From an uncultured Collinsella sp. (lineage in GTDB: Bacteria > Actinomycetota > Coriobacteriia > Coriobacteriales > Coriobacteriaceae): a DNA stretch of 55,599 nucleotides. Numbering within the stretch: position 1 is the first letter of the stretch; each line of letters opens with the position of its first letter. A program made the position numbers and the translations under genes. The notes beneath the pieces are model-generated. The model ran no database searches. It saw nothing but the letters and a program-made list of their open reading frames with translations, and had not been told where the DNA came from. The stretch is taken from contig CASEEV010000023.1 in assembly GCA_949287065.1 (NCBI GenBank), positions 1 through 55,599 of the forward strand. Reading direction: 5' to 3'. Shown here piece after piece: positions 1 through 8,434 of the stretch.

Positions 1-1
1 C

Positions 2-1120
2 GAGATGATGTACAACTTCCTGTACCTGGCTAACCAGGGCATTGACATCATCCGCATCGACGCCGTGCCCTATATCTGGAAACAGCTCGGCACCAACTGC
101 CGCAACCTCCCGCAGGTGCACACCATCGTCCGCATGATGCGCATGATCGGCGAGATCGTCTGCCCGGGCATCGTGCTTCTCGGCGAGGTCGTTATGGCAC
201 CCGTGGAGGTCGTGCCCTACTTCGGCACGGTCGAGAAGCCCGAGTGCCACATGCTCTACAACGTCACCACCATGGCCACCACGTGGCATACGGTTGCCAC
301 GCACGACGTGCGCCTGCTCCGTCAGCAGCTCGACGCCGTGTGCAGCCTTCCGAGCGAGTACACCTTCCTCAACTACCTGCGCTGCCACGACGACATCGGC
401 TGGGGTCTCGACTACCCCGTGCTCAAGGGCTGGGGCATGGAGGAGGTCCCGCACAAGAAGTACCTCAACGACTACTTCCAGGGCTTCACGCCGGGCAGCA
501 CCTCGCGCGGCGAGCTCTACAACGCCGACCCGGTGACCGGCGATGCGCGTTTCTGCGCCACCACCGCCTCTATGTGCGGCGTCGAGGCCGCGGGCTTTGA
601 GCAGGACGAGGCCAAGATGGCCACGGCTCTGCGCAAGGACATCACGCTGCACGCGTACCTGTTCTCGCAGTCGGGTCTGCCGATCATCTACAGCGGCGAC
701 GAGGTCGGCCAGGTGAACGACTACACCTACAAGGACGATCCCGAGAAGGCCGAGGACTCGCGCTACATCCACCGCGGCAAGTTCGACTGGTCGCTGACCG
801 ACAACATCGGCCGCGAGGGCACGGTGCAGGATCGCATCTTCGGCGCGCTCAAGAAGCTCGAGGGCATTCGCATGGCCGAGGGCATCTTCAGCGCCGATGC
901 CGAGGTCTACACCAAGGACTACAGCGACACCTCCATCCTTTGGATCGTTCGCAAAATGGAGGGCAAGACGCTGCACGCCGTGTTCAACTTCAGCGACGAC
1001 GCCAAGACGGTGTGGATGCCCGAGGCCGGCTCGTACCGCAACCTCATGACGGGCGAGACCTCCGACGTCGTCACGGTCGACATGCAGCCGTGGGATTTCT
1101 TCTGGCTCATGACGGCGTAA
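2..1120 (+). CDS. Amylosucrase-like GH13 enzyme, 3' part (cut by window edge)
   Basis: The reading frame is open to the left edge, so the N-terminal part lies outside the window; about 372 codons remain. The fragment contains the catalytic core of the amylosucrase/sucrose hydrolase subfamily (GH13_4). Counting from the Met at position 5, the nucleophile Asp19 lies in IIRIDAVPYIWK, the acid/base Glu61 in LLGEVV, and the transition-state Asp130 in RCHDDIGWG, a motif characteristic of this subfamily. Such enzymes split sucrose in the cytosol, releasing fructose and transferring or hydrolysing the glucosyl unit. Beside an alpha-galactoside operon it would process the sucrose left when galactose is removed from raffinose. 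Whether it transfers or hydrolyses cannot be told here. A strong hairpin follows the stop codon. Confidence 0.88.
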   Translation, partial: EMMYNFLYLANQGIDIIRIDAVPYIWKQLGTNCRNLPQVHTIVRMMRMIGEIVCPGIVLLGEVVMAPVEVVPYFGTVEKPECHMLYNVTTMATTWHTVATHDVRLLRQQLDAVCSLPSEYTFLNYLRCHDDIGWGLDYPVLKGWGMEEVPHKKYLNDYFQGFTPGSTSRGELYNADPVTGDARFCATTASMCGVEAAGFEQDEAKMATALRKDITLHAYLFSQSGLPIIYSGDEVGQVNDYTYKDDPEKAEDSRYIHRGKFDWSLTDNIGREGTVQDRIFGALKKLEGIRMAEGIFSADAEVYTKDYSDTSILWIVRKMEGKTLHAVFNFSDDAKTVWMPEAGSYRNLMTGETSDVVTVDMQPWDFFWLMTA

Positions 1121-1148
1121 GTCTTCCGGTTTAAAAACACCTGTTGGC

Positions 1149-1192
1149 GCGAGGGCGCCGCAGCGGGGCTCATCCCGCCGCGACGCCCTCGC
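1149..1192 (+). terminator. Hairpin terminator after the GH13 gene
   Basis: Arms 1149-1167 and 1174-1192 pair at 17 of 19 positions around a 6-nt loop, 29 bp past the stop codon. The tail is only mildly T-rich (TCCTTCTC), so termination may be partial. Confidence 0.65.
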
Positions 1193-1238
1193 CGTCCTTC
1201 TCGCCAGCCCGCACTTTCGACTTACGCATCCATGAGCC

Positions 1239-1345
1239 TTCTGAGTTCTGCGCAACTTCGATCGCTTGACGCATCGACGATCGCTTAAGGCGAGAAATAC
1301 CCCTCCAAGCGATCGCAGCTGCGTCAAGCGATCGTGAGTGCGCAG
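1239..1345. repeat. Hairpin repeat, copy A (107 bp)
   Basis: A 107-bp element, nearly identical to 2644-2750. Inside it CGATCGCTTGACGCA (from 1259) pairs with TGCGTCAAGCGATCG on the other arm, and the inner CGATCGCTT pairs with AAGCGATCG. An outer CTGCGCA pairs with TGCGCAG, and further out TTACGCA (1222-1228) pairs with TGCGTAA (1358-1364). The whole element can fold into one long hairpin or act as nested binding sites. With copy B it brackets the AbiEi-like gene. No coding potential is seen. The rest of 1193-1562 shows no other clear element. Confidence 0.85.
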
Positions 1346-1562
1346 GGCGATCGGGGTTGCGTAATAATAGCCGAGGTCCTTCTCCGTTTACCGACGAGGG
1401 CGACCGTCGGCCGATGCTCGCATGGCCCTCTTCTGTTTGGTCGTGACTAAACAGGCATCTGACCTGCGGTGTTAGATCTTGGTCAGATACGAAACAGATA
1501 ATGGTAAGACATGCTGCTGTGTTGTTCTGCTAGGTTCTTCTCGATGTTCGATGGGAGGGGCT

Positions 1563-2537
1563 GTGAAAAATGGAGTAGTGCAACAACAGCTGGATCGTCG
1601 CTTAGACGAGGCGCACAGCAGAGGGCTGTGCTTATCGCCAGCTACCGAAGCAGAGCGTTTAGCGCTGTCTCGACGCTATACGGCCGGCGAGATTGCCCGA
1701 CCGTTTCCCGGCGTTTACGCCCGATCGGCATATTTGGACGCCATGAATCCCCTGGCAAGAACTCTCAGTCTCGCACGAACTGTGTCGCGATTGCATCCAG
1801 ACTGGGTATTCTGTTCGTTTACGGCTGCGCTGGCATACGGCCTGTACGTTCCATACGAAAAGCTTGATCGATTGCATGTGTGCACGACGCGCCGGGCCCA
1901 CTCGAGAAGCTCCTCACATCTTGAGCGGCATCGCGTAAATGGTCCTATAGCTGTGCGGCTAGTCAACGGCATACGTGTGACCAGCCTGGCGCAGACGGTC
2001 TTTGAATGCACGAGAAGATCGCCTCTGGGTGTGGGTCTCGGCGTGGTCGATGCCGCTTTGCGCTTCTACTCGAGTGACCACAGCGAGCTGAGCACAGCCG
2101 TTCAGCGGGAGGGGTACGGCCGTCATGGTGTGACGCAGGCTCTGAGGGCGGTATCTCTGGGTGATCCACGAGCGGAAAACGGAGGTGAGTCGTATCTGCG
2201 TGGAAAGATCATCGAGCTAGGTTACGAGGCGCCGACTGATCTTCAGGTCGAGCTGGTGGATCCTGTTGAAACGCGCCGGACCGTACGCGTAGATATGCTA
2301 TGGAGGCTCGCCAGCGGTCGCACGGTCATTGGCGAGCTGGACGGGTTCGTAAAGTACGAGGATTCTGAGCGTGCGCGCACCAAGGGAGCGATTAAAGTGC
2401 TTGTCGACGAACGCCAGCGGGAGTCTCATATCACCGCGCTCGGCTATCCGGTGGCACGCTTCCTGTACGCGCGGCTTGATGAGCCCGGCTACGTTGCTGC
2501 TGTTCTCGATGCGTTCGGCATACCGCACGTATCCTGA
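1563..2537 (+). CDS. AbiEi-like protein fused to a DUF559-type nuclease-like domain
   Basis: A protein of 324 aa if it starts at the GTG at 1563, which follows GGGAGGGG closely; an in-frame ATG at 1551 is an alternative. Residues about 35-165 resemble the AbiEi antitoxin/regulator fold (RPFPGVYA, CSFTAALAYGL, NGIRVTSLAQTVFE). Residues about 205-305 resemble DUF559/Vsr-type PD-(D/E)xK nucleases, with Glu209, Asp244 and ELDGFVKY (Glu258, Lys264) as candidate active-site residues. No AbiEii toxin gene is adjacent, so this is an orphan. Codon use includes more rare codons such as CGA and ATA than neighbouring genes, suggesting accessory origin. A similar-layout gene lies at 30379-31437. Its function is unknown; a regulator, defence nuclease or degenerate antitoxin are all possible. 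Confidence 0.72.
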   Translation: MKNGVVQQQLDRRLDEAHSRGLCLSPATEAERLALSRRYTAGEIARPFPGVYARSAYLDAMNPLARTLSLARTVSRLHPDWVFCSFTAALAYGLYVPYEKLDRLHVCTTRRAHSRSSSHLERHRVNGPIAVRLVNGIRVTSLAQTVFECTRRSPLGVGLGVVDAALRFYSSDHSELSTAVQREGYGRHGVTQALRAVSLGDPRAENGGESYLRGKIIELGYEAPTDLQVELVDPVETRRTVRVDMLWRLASGRTVIGELDGFVKYEDSERARTKGAIKVLVDERQRESHITALGYPVARFLYARLDEPGYVAAVLDAFGIPHVS

Positions 2538-2643
2538 TGCCGTTGAGTCGGGAAAGATTGGCCGCACTCACTCGCCTACACGTGCTTCTTGCTGATGATC
2601 ACTTCCGGGTCGTTCGCTCTTCTCGCCACCGTGCGTCCCAGCT

Positions 2644-2750
2644 TTCTGAGTTCTGCGCAGCTCCGATCGCTTGACGCATCGACGATCGCTTGAGGCGAGA
2701 AATACCCCTCCAAGCGATCACAGCTGCGTCAAGCGATCGTGGATGCGCAG
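2644..2750. repeat. Hairpin repeat, copy B (107 bp)
   Basis: The second copy of the element at 1239-1345, in the same orientation and differing at only a few positions, several of which keep pairing. It lies between the AbiEi-like gene and the end of the AraC gene. The two copies make direct repeats about 1.4 kb apart around the AbiEi-like gene. Confidence 0.85.
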
Positions 2751-2825
2751 AGGATAACGAAGCGTCGGTGGCGGTGGGTAGTGCTGCGTGGCGTTTGCCG
2801 GAGGCTGTGGCGGGGCGTTGGCGGC

Positions 2826-3698
2826 TTAGTGGGCGGGGGTGCCGTCCTGTTTGGCGCTTTCTTTGCGCCACTCGCGCGGGGAGCAGCCGTAGGTGTTTTT
2901 GAACGCGCGCGAGAAATGCAGCTGGTTGGGGTAGCCCACGGCCTTGCCCACTTCGGCGATGGAGAGCGTCGTGAGCTTGAGAAGCTCGGCTGCCTTGGAC
3001 ATGCGGTAGGTGATGAGGTACTGCTGGGGCGATTTGCCGAGCACGCCCTTGAACACCTTGCCGAAGTAGCTGCGGTTGAGGCCCGTTTGCCGTGCGATGT
3101 CCTCGATGGAGATGTCGTTCTGGTAGTTCTGCTTGATATACGAGATTGCCTCGCGGATGTAGAAGTCCTGCAGCTTGTTAGCGCTTTGGGTCTGCGGAGG
3201 CTCGATAGAGCTCACCAGGTAGTCGAGGAAGAGATACGCATGCCCGACGAGGTGCAGCGCCGAGGCGTCGCGATGCTCAACGAGATAGCGCATCTCCTTC
3301 TCCATGAGCAGGCGCAGCTCGGTGGACTGGGTGCGGTAGATGGGGTGCGACATCGAGAGCCCCGACTGCTCGAGCGCCTCCTTGACGCGAATGCCGTCGA
3401 ATTCGAGCCAGACGTACTCCCACGGATCCTCGAGGTCCGCAACGTAGGTGTTTACCTGACCGGGGAAGATGAGAAAGCCCTGGCCGCCGTGAAGGTTGTA
3501 CTCGGTGCGCATGCCCGTCTCGTTGGTCGCCATGAGCGTGCCCGAGCCCGAGATGACGTAGTGGAACAGGTAGTGGCTGCGGCGCGCGGGGCCAAATGCG
3601 TGGCCGGGCTCGCAGTGCTCGCGGCCGTACTGGTACGGCATGAGGTCAATGAAATTCTGACCGGGAAACGTTGCGAATTCCAGCTCGTGCGTAGGCAT
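2826..3698 (-). CDS. AraC-family transcriptional regulator of the alpha-galactoside locus
   Basis: A 290-aa protein. The N-terminal half is a cupin-like sugar-sensing domain (residues about 30-110, including LHGGQGFLIFPGQ). The last 100 residues hold two helix-turn-helix motifs of the AraC type (ISIEDIARQTGLNRSYFGKV and LSIAEVGKAVGYPNQLHFSR), followed by the usual GCSPREWRK end. It is transcribed divergently from the msmK importer operon across an AT-rich regulatory region, the arrangement of MsmR/RafR activators. It probably activates the importer and alpha-galactosidase in response to the galactoside. The ligand is inferred from the neighbours. Confidence 0.9.
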   Translation of the reverse strand: MPTHELEFATFPGQNFIDLMPYQYGREHCEPGHAFGPARRSHYLFHYVISGSGTLMATNETGMRTEYNLHGGQGFLIFPGQVNTYVADLEDPWEYVWLEFDGIRVKEALEQSGLSMSHPIYRTQSTELRLLMEKEMRYLVEHRDASALHLVGHAYLFLDYLVSSIEPPQTQSANKLQDFYIREAISYIKQNYQNDISIEDIARQTGLNRSYFGKVFKGVLGKSPQQYLITYRMSKAAELLKLTTLSIAEVGKAVGYPNQLHFSRAFKNTYGCSPREWRKESAKQDGTPAH

Positions 3699-3738
3699 CT
3701 GTGTTCGGTCCCCTTCTCGTCTTTGCTCGACTATAGCA

Positions 3739-3776
3739 AGCTGGGCGTCAATTTATACCCTTAAAGTCACCCAGCT
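3739..3776. promoter_or_regulatory. Inverted repeat upstream of the AraC gene
   Basis: AGCTGGGCG (3739-3747) faces CACCCAGCT (3768-3776), 8 of 9 positions symmetric, 40 bp upstream of the araC-type start. Spacing of about 30 bp between half-site centres suits a looping or dimeric regulator, possibly autoregulation by the AraC protein. Confidence 0.4.
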
Positions 3777-3777
3777 G

Positions 3778-4100
3778 GTTTTTAGCGATATCAACAAACA
3801 TAAGAGATAAACATTAGGGGATATAACTAGCATTTTAATATATCCGTCGCCTGTACAGCAGATATCACTATAGCAAAGCGTTTTCCTTTATGCATCTGGA
3901 AATATCTATTTCCGCTGGTAAGCCACGGGATGAATATACCGTTGCCCACCCAAAATGTGCCGTTCGCCGAAACAAGCTGACAAAATCATTACACCAAAAA
4001 CCATTCTAACCTGCGAAAAGACGCATAACATATAAACATATACCAATGTTGAAACATTATGTAGAAAATAGACAGAATAAAATAGGAGCCAACGTAAAGG
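3778..4100. promoter_or_regulatory. AT-rich divergent regulatory region with palindromes
   Basis: This stretch between the AraC and msmK genes is much richer in A+T than the rest of the window and has no credible gene. It carries three symmetric sites: GGATATA/TATATCC (3819-3825 and 3839-3845), a 7-2-7 perfect palindrome GGAAATATCTATTTCC (3898-3913), and a 6-2-6 perfect palindrome AATGTTGAAACATT (4045-4058). The last sits about 110 bp upstream of msmK, where an activator site would be expected. I found no textbook -35/-10 pair, which fits an activator-dependent promoter. Confidence 0.5.
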
Positions 4101-4167
4101 ATGCCTCGCGCAGGGACCGCTCGTACACCCCTGGTTGACGTGAGGCAGACGGGAAGGGGCTGTTGTT

Positions 4168-5277
4168 ATGGCAGAACTCTCGCTCGAGCACGTGGGCAAA
4201 AAGTATCCGAATGGTTATGAGGGAGTGAAGGACTTCAACCTGCAGATCGCAGACAAGGAGTTCATCATCTTCGTCGGCCCGTCCGGCTGCGGCAAGTCCA
4301 CCACGCTCCGCATGATCGCCGGTCTGGAAGACATCACCTCCGGCACGCTCAAGATCGACGGCCGCGTCGTCAACGACGTGGAGCCTAAGGATCGCGACAT
4401 CGCCATGGTGTTCCAAAACTACGCGTTGTATCCGCACATGACCGTGTACGACAACATGGCGTTCCCGCTGAAGCTCCGCAAGGTCGACGCTGCCCAGATC
4501 GACAAGATCGTCCGCGAGGCCGCGCGCATCCTCGACCTTGAGAAGCTCCTCGACCGCAAGCCGTCCGCCCTCTCCGGCGGTCAGCGCCAGCGCGTCGCCA
4601 TGGGCCGTGCCATCGCACGCCAGCCCAAGGTCTTCCTCATGGACGAGCCGCTCTCCAACCTCGACGCCAAGCTGCGCGTTCAGATGCGCGCCGAGATCTC
4701 CAAGCTGCACGACCGCCTGGGCGCCACGATCATCTACGTCACCCACGACCAGACCGAGGCCATGACGCTCGGCACCCGCATCGTCGTCATGAAGGACGGC
4801 GTCATGCAGCAGGTCGACACTCCGTCGAACCTCTACAGCAAGCCGTGCAACCTCTTCGTCGCTGGCTTCATCGGCTCGCCGCAGATGAACTTCATCGACG
4901 CCACGGTGGGCGAGAAGGGCGGCAAGATCACGCTGACCTTCGGCCGCAACACCATCACCGTGCCCGATTCCAAGGCCAAGGCGCTCAAGCCCTACGTGGG
5001 CAAGGTCGTCATTGCCGGCATCCGCCCGGAGGACGTCGTCGAGGAGCACGAGTACGCCGAGAACAAGAAGCTGTCCGAGAAGATCGCCGCTACCGTCACG
5101 GTTTACGAGCTCCTGGGCTCCGAGGCCATGATCTACGGCGACGTTGACGGCGGTCAGATCTCCGCGCACATCTCCGCCACCAACCCGGTGCGCACCGGCG
5201 ACCGCATCCAGGTTGCCTTCGATGTCGAGAAGATTCACGTGTTCGACAAAGAGACCGAGCTGGCCATCGTTCACTAA
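4168..5277 (+). CDS. msmK: Sugar ABC transporter ATPase, MsmK/UgpC type
   Basis: A 369-aa ATPase energising import of oligosaccharides. Walker A is GPSGCGKS (residues 37-44), the signature is LSGGQRQRVAMGRA (about 135-148), Walker B is VFLMDEP (about 158), and the switch histidine is in YVTHDQTEAMTL. The C-terminal OB/regulatory region (about 240-369) is typical of MalK/MsmK proteins. It is the first gene of the run msmK, binding protein, permease, permease. MsmK ATPases often serve several sugar importers, so this one may also support transporters encoded elsewhere. GAAGGGG about 10 bases before the ATG supports the start. Confidence 0.95.
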   Translation: MAELSLEHVGKKYPNGYEGVKDFNLQIADKEFIIFVGPSGCGKSTTLRMIAGLEDITSGTLKIDGRVVNDVEPKDRDIAMVFQNYALYPHMTVYDNMAFPLKLRKVDAAQIDKIVREAARILDLEKLLDRKPSALSGGQRQRVAMGRAIARQPKVFLMDEPLSNLDAKLRVQMRAEISKLHDRLGATIIYVTHDQTEAMTLGTRIVVMKDGVMQQVDTPSNLYSKPCNLFVAGFIGSPQMNFIDATVGEKGGKITLTFGRNTITVPDSKAKALKPYVGKVVIAGIRPEDVVEEHEYAENKKLSEKIAATVTVYELLGSEAMIYGDVDGGQISAHISATNPVRTGDRIQVAFDVEKIHVFDKETELAIVH

Positions 5278-5298
5278 GTCCCGAGAGGAGAGCAAAGA

Positions 5299-6582
5299 AT
5301 GCTGAATAAGGCTATATCGCGTCGCTCCCTCCTTGGCCTGGGCGCTGCCGCGGCGGCGTCGACGATGCTGCCCGGTTGCTCCGGTGGGCGGAGCGACGGC
5401 AAGGTAGAAGTCGAGGTCGTGAGCTACAAGCAGGAGGCGGTGAGCATCTTCGAGAAGCTCGCCGAGGAGTTCAACGCGACTCACGATGACATCTACCTCA
5501 ACTTCACGAGCCCCGCTGACGCCGTCACGATCATGAAGACGCGCTTCGTCCGCGAGGACTACCCCGACATCATCGGCATCGGCGGCGACGCCGACTACGC
5601 GAGCTTCGTCGATTCCGACATTCTCGCCGACGTCTCCGACGCCCCGACCATGGCCGAGGTGAGCGAGGCCTACCAGGCGATCGACAAGAGCGTTACCTAC
5701 GTTCCCATGGACGGCATCTACGGCGTTCCCTACGTCGCCAACGCCGCCGGCATGCTCTACAACGTCGACATGTTCGAGGAGCACGGCTGGCCGATCCCCG
5801 AGACCTGGGACGAGCTTATCGACCTGTGCAAGCAGATCCAGTCCGAGGGCGAGGTGCTCCCGTTTTACCTGGGCTACCTCGACACCTGGACGATTCTCTC
5901 GCCGTGGAACTCCATCACGACGAACCTCGTGCCGTCCGACCTAGCGCGTCAGGTCAACGCCGGTGAGGCCAAGTTCTCCGACTACTACCGCCGCCCGGCC
6001 GAGATGATGCTCGAGATGCTCGACTACGCCGAAGAGGGCCCGTTCGCCTACAGCTACAACGACGCCTGCACCGCCTTCGCGCGCGGCCAGGCCGCCATGT
6101 ACCCCTGCGGTTCGTTTGCCGTGCCGCAGATCAAGTCGGTTAACCCCGACATGAACGTCGGCCTGTTCCCGATGCCCTCGGCCGAGAACCCCGACGACCG
6201 CATCGTGGTCTCGGGCATCGACCTTCAGTGGTGCGTCGCCAAGAACTGCGACCATATGGACGCGGTCTACGAGGTCATCTCCTTCCTGAGCGACCCCGCC
6301 AACATCCAGACCTACATCGACGATCAGAACGCGGTTCCCTGCCTCGACGGCGACTTCCAGCTGCCGGAGCTCTTTGACGGCGTTGCCGAGTGGATCGAAG
6401 AGGGCAAGGTTCTCGACTATCTCGACCACACCTATCCGTCGGCCATGGCCTGCGACGCCCAGCTTCAGACGATGCTGCTCTCGGGCGACATCGACGCGTT
6501 CCTGAGCAAGTGGGACACCGACTGGCAGCGTTACAACCGCTCGGTCATCCGCAAGGTCCAGGCCTACGAAGAGCAGCAGTAA
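5299..6582 (+). CDS. msmE: Alpha-galactoside-binding lipoprotein of the ABC importer
   Basis: A 427-aa solute-binding protein of the MsmE/MalE class (SBP_bac_1). The N-terminus carries ISRRSLLGLG, a twin-arginine-like motif, followed by an Ala-rich hydrophobic stretch and a lipobox LPGC with Cys27, so it should be lipid-anchored outside the membrane and may use the Tat route. The mature part shows the two-lobe pattern of extracellular sugar-binding proteins, including VPYVANAAGMLYNVDMFEEH and ARGQAAMYPCGSFAVPQIK. GAGAGGAGAG precedes the ATG. It lies 21 bp after msmK and 12 bp before the first permease. Binding of raffinose, melibiose or a related sugar is inferred from the GH36 gene downstream. 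Confidence 0.92.
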   Translation: MLNKAISRRSLLGLGAAAAASTMLPGCSGGRSDGKVEVEVVSYKQEAVSIFEKLAEEFNATHDDIYLNFTSPADAVTIMKTRFVREDYPDIIGIGGDADYASFVDSDILADVSDAPTMAEVSEAYQAIDKSVTYVPMDGIYGVPYVANAAGMLYNVDMFEEHGWPIPETWDELIDLCKQIQSEGEVLPFYLGYLDTWTILSPWNSITTNLVPSDLARQVNAGEAKFSDYYRRPAEMMLEMLDYAEEGPFAYSYNDACTAFARGQAAMYPCGSFAVPQIKSVNPDMNVGLFPMPSAENPDDRIVVSGIDLQWCVAKNCDHMDAVYEVISFLSDPANIQTYIDDQNAVPCLDGDFQLPELFDGVAEWIEEGKVLDYLDHTYPSAMACDAQLQTMLLSGDIDAFLSKWDTDWQRYNRSVIRKVQAYEEQQ

Positions 6583-6594
6583 GGAGGAAGCAGC

Positions 6595-7464
6595 ATGGCA
6601 AATCTTGCTAAAGCCAAGGTCGGATCGGACAGGAACCGCACCTTCCTCCTGATCCTGATCCCGGTCTTGATTCTGTTCGTGGCGTTCAATACGTTCCCGC
6701 TGCTTACGGGCGTGTTCTACAGCTTCACCGATTCCAAGGGCTACGGCACCTTCAACATCGTGGGCCTGCAGAACTACATCGACCTCTTCGGCGATGCGCG
6801 CGTGGGCAACTCGTATCTGTTCACCTTCAAGGTGGCCGTGGTCTCCACGCTCATCACCAACGTGATCTCGCTCGTTCTGGCCATGGGCCTCAACAGCAAG
6901 ATCAAGTTCAAGAGCGCCTTCCGCGCCCTGTACTTCGTACCGCAGATCCTCGGCGCCCTCGTCGTGGGCTACGTGTTCAGCTACTTCTTCACCTACATCA
7001 TCCCGGCGCTGACGGGCACTAGCTCGATTCTCGCAAGCACTGAGTGGGCGTGGGTGGCCATCGTGGTCGTGTGCTGCTGGCAGTCCATCGCTCAGACCAC
7101 GATCATCTACATCACCGGCCTGCAGTCGGTGCCCGAGGACGTGTACGAGGCCGGTAACCTCGACGGCGCCACCGGTTGGAACCTGTTCCGCTACATCACG
7201 TTCCCGCTCATCATGCCCTCCGTCACCACCAACATGGTGCTCGTGATGAAGAACATGCTCATGGTCTTCGACCAGATCGTCGCCATGACCAGCGGCGGCC
7301 CGGCGCAGTCCACCGAGTCCATCTCCTACCTCATCTACAACAACGGCCTCGCTGGCGGTCAGTTCGGCTTCCAGTGCGCCAACGCGGTGATCTTCTTCAT
7401 CCTCATCGCCGTGATCTCCGTTGCGCAGACGAAGTTCCTGAACAGCAGAGAGGAGCAGCTCTAA
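6595..7464 (+). CDS. msmF: Sugar ABC transporter permease, MsmF type
   Basis: A 289-aa inner-membrane protein with about six hydrophobic segments, starting with FLLILIPVLILFVAFNTFPL. The cytoplasmic coupling loop, which docks on MsmK, is recognisable as EAGNLDGATGWNLFRYITFP. It belongs to the MalF-like group and pairs with the next gene. Its stop codon overlaps the next start by one base (TAATG), so the two permeases are translationally coupled. AAGGAGG lies just before the ATG. Confidence 0.93.
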   Translation: MANLAKAKVGSDRNRTFLLILIPVLILFVAFNTFPLLTGVFYSFTDSKGYGTFNIVGLQNYIDLFGDARVGNSYLFTFKVAVVSTLITNVISLVLAMGLNSKIKFKSAFRALYFVPQILGALVVGYVFSYFFTYIIPALTGTSSILASTEWAWVAIVVVCCWQSIAQTTIIYITGLQSVPEDVYEAGNLDGATGWNLFRYITFPLIMPSVTTNMVLVMKNMLMVFDQIVAMTSGGPAQSTESISYLIYNNGLAGGQFGFQCANAVIFFILIAVISVAQTKFLNSREEQL

Positions 7465-8321
7465 TGGCTAAGGACGCATTCGGGGCCAAGGTCAAGGAAA
7501 AGGTCAACTGGCCTGTTACCATCCTCCTTCTCATCGGCCTCATCACGATCATCTTCCCGCTCTACATGGCGGTGGTCATTGCCTTCAAGGATCCCTCCGA
7601 GATGACCAACGACATCGCGGGCATCCTCTCGCTGCCGAGCACGTGGAGTCTCGACAACTTCATCGAGGCCATTCAGGTTACCGACTTCTTCAACTCGTTC
7701 CTGAACTCGCTGATCATCACGGTCATCGCAGTGGTGTTCTCGGTGCTCATCCACTCCATCGCTGCGTACGCCATCGGCCGCAACATGGACTCCAAGAAGC
7801 TCTTCAAGTGGTCGTACTACTTCATCGTCGCCGGCATGTACGTGCCGTTCGCGATCCTCATGATGCCGCTCGTCAAGCAGACCGCTATCCTGCACCTCGA
7901 CAACATGGTCGGCGTCATGATCCTCTACATCGTGTTCTACATGCCGATGAACATGATGCTCTACACCGGCTACCTGCGTAACATCCCGATCGCTCTCGAG
8001 GAGGCCGCGCGCGTCGACGGTGCGAGCACCTGGACCACCTACTGGAAGGTCATCTTCCCGCTCATGAAACCCATGCACGCCACGGTTGCTGTTCTCACCG
8101 GCCTGGCCGTGTGGAACGACGTCATGACCCCGCTCGTCATCATGGGCGGCACCGGTGTCAACACGCTGCCGCTCGCGCAGATGAACTTCCAGACTGCCTT
8201 CAGCACGAACTACAACCTTGCGTTTGCTTCGTACCTGCTGGCGATGCTCCCGATGATCATCTTCTATGTATTTGCTCAGAAGCAGATCATCAACGGTGTT
8301 ACCAACGGTGCCGTGAAGTAG
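7464..8321 (+). CDS. msmG: Sugar ABC transporter permease, MsmG type
   Basis: A 285-aa inner-membrane protein with six hydrophobic segments and the coupling loop EEAARVDGASTWTTYWKVIF. It is the MalG-like partner of the preceding permease. The ATG at 7464 shares a base with the upstream stop codon and is preceded by AGAGGAG; a longer in-frame extension to 7176 is a reading through the previous gene and is not used. It closes the importer block; a strong terminator follows. Confidence 0.93.
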   Translation: MAKDAFGAKVKEKVNWPVTILLLIGLITIIFPLYMAVVIAFKDPSEMTNDIAGILSLPSTWSLDNFIEAIQVTDFFNSFLNSLIITVIAVVFSVLIHSIAAYAIGRNMDSKKLFKWSYYFIVAGMYVPFAILMMPLVKQTAILHLDNMVGVMILYIVFYMPMNMMLYTGYLRNIPIALEEAARVDGASTWTTYWKVIFPLMKPMHATVAVLTGLAVWNDVMTPLVIMGGTGVNTLPLAQMNFQTAFSTNYNLAFASYLLAMLPMIIFYVFAQKQIINGVTNGAVK

Positions 8322-8350
8322 GATACGCCTGACGTAGTCCCTCTCCTGCT

Positions 8351-8380
8351 CTCGGGCCCCTTCGTGGGGCCCGAGTCTTT
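8351..8380 (+). terminator. Intrinsic terminator after the importer genes
   Basis: A perfect 10-bp stem, CTCGGGCCCC (8351-8360) with GGGGCCCGAG (8366-8375), a TTCGT loop and a short T-rich tail (TCTTT). It separates importer transcription from the alpha-galactosidase gene and may allow partial read-through. Confidence 0.8.
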
Positions 8381-8434
8381 AGGAGACACTGCGTAAAGAT
8401 CCGGTAAAGCATACTGTCCAGAGATCGAGGAGCT

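Noticed and set aside
1239-2750. Composite transposon with the 107-bp repeats as insertion sequences
   Set aside because: The repeats contain no transposase frame and the enclosed gene is not a transposase; a non-autonomous element remains possible but is not shown.
2739-3764. A 341-aa plus-strand ORF opposite the AraC gene
   Set aside because: Antisense shadow of a clear AraC-family regulator; it has no motif of its own.
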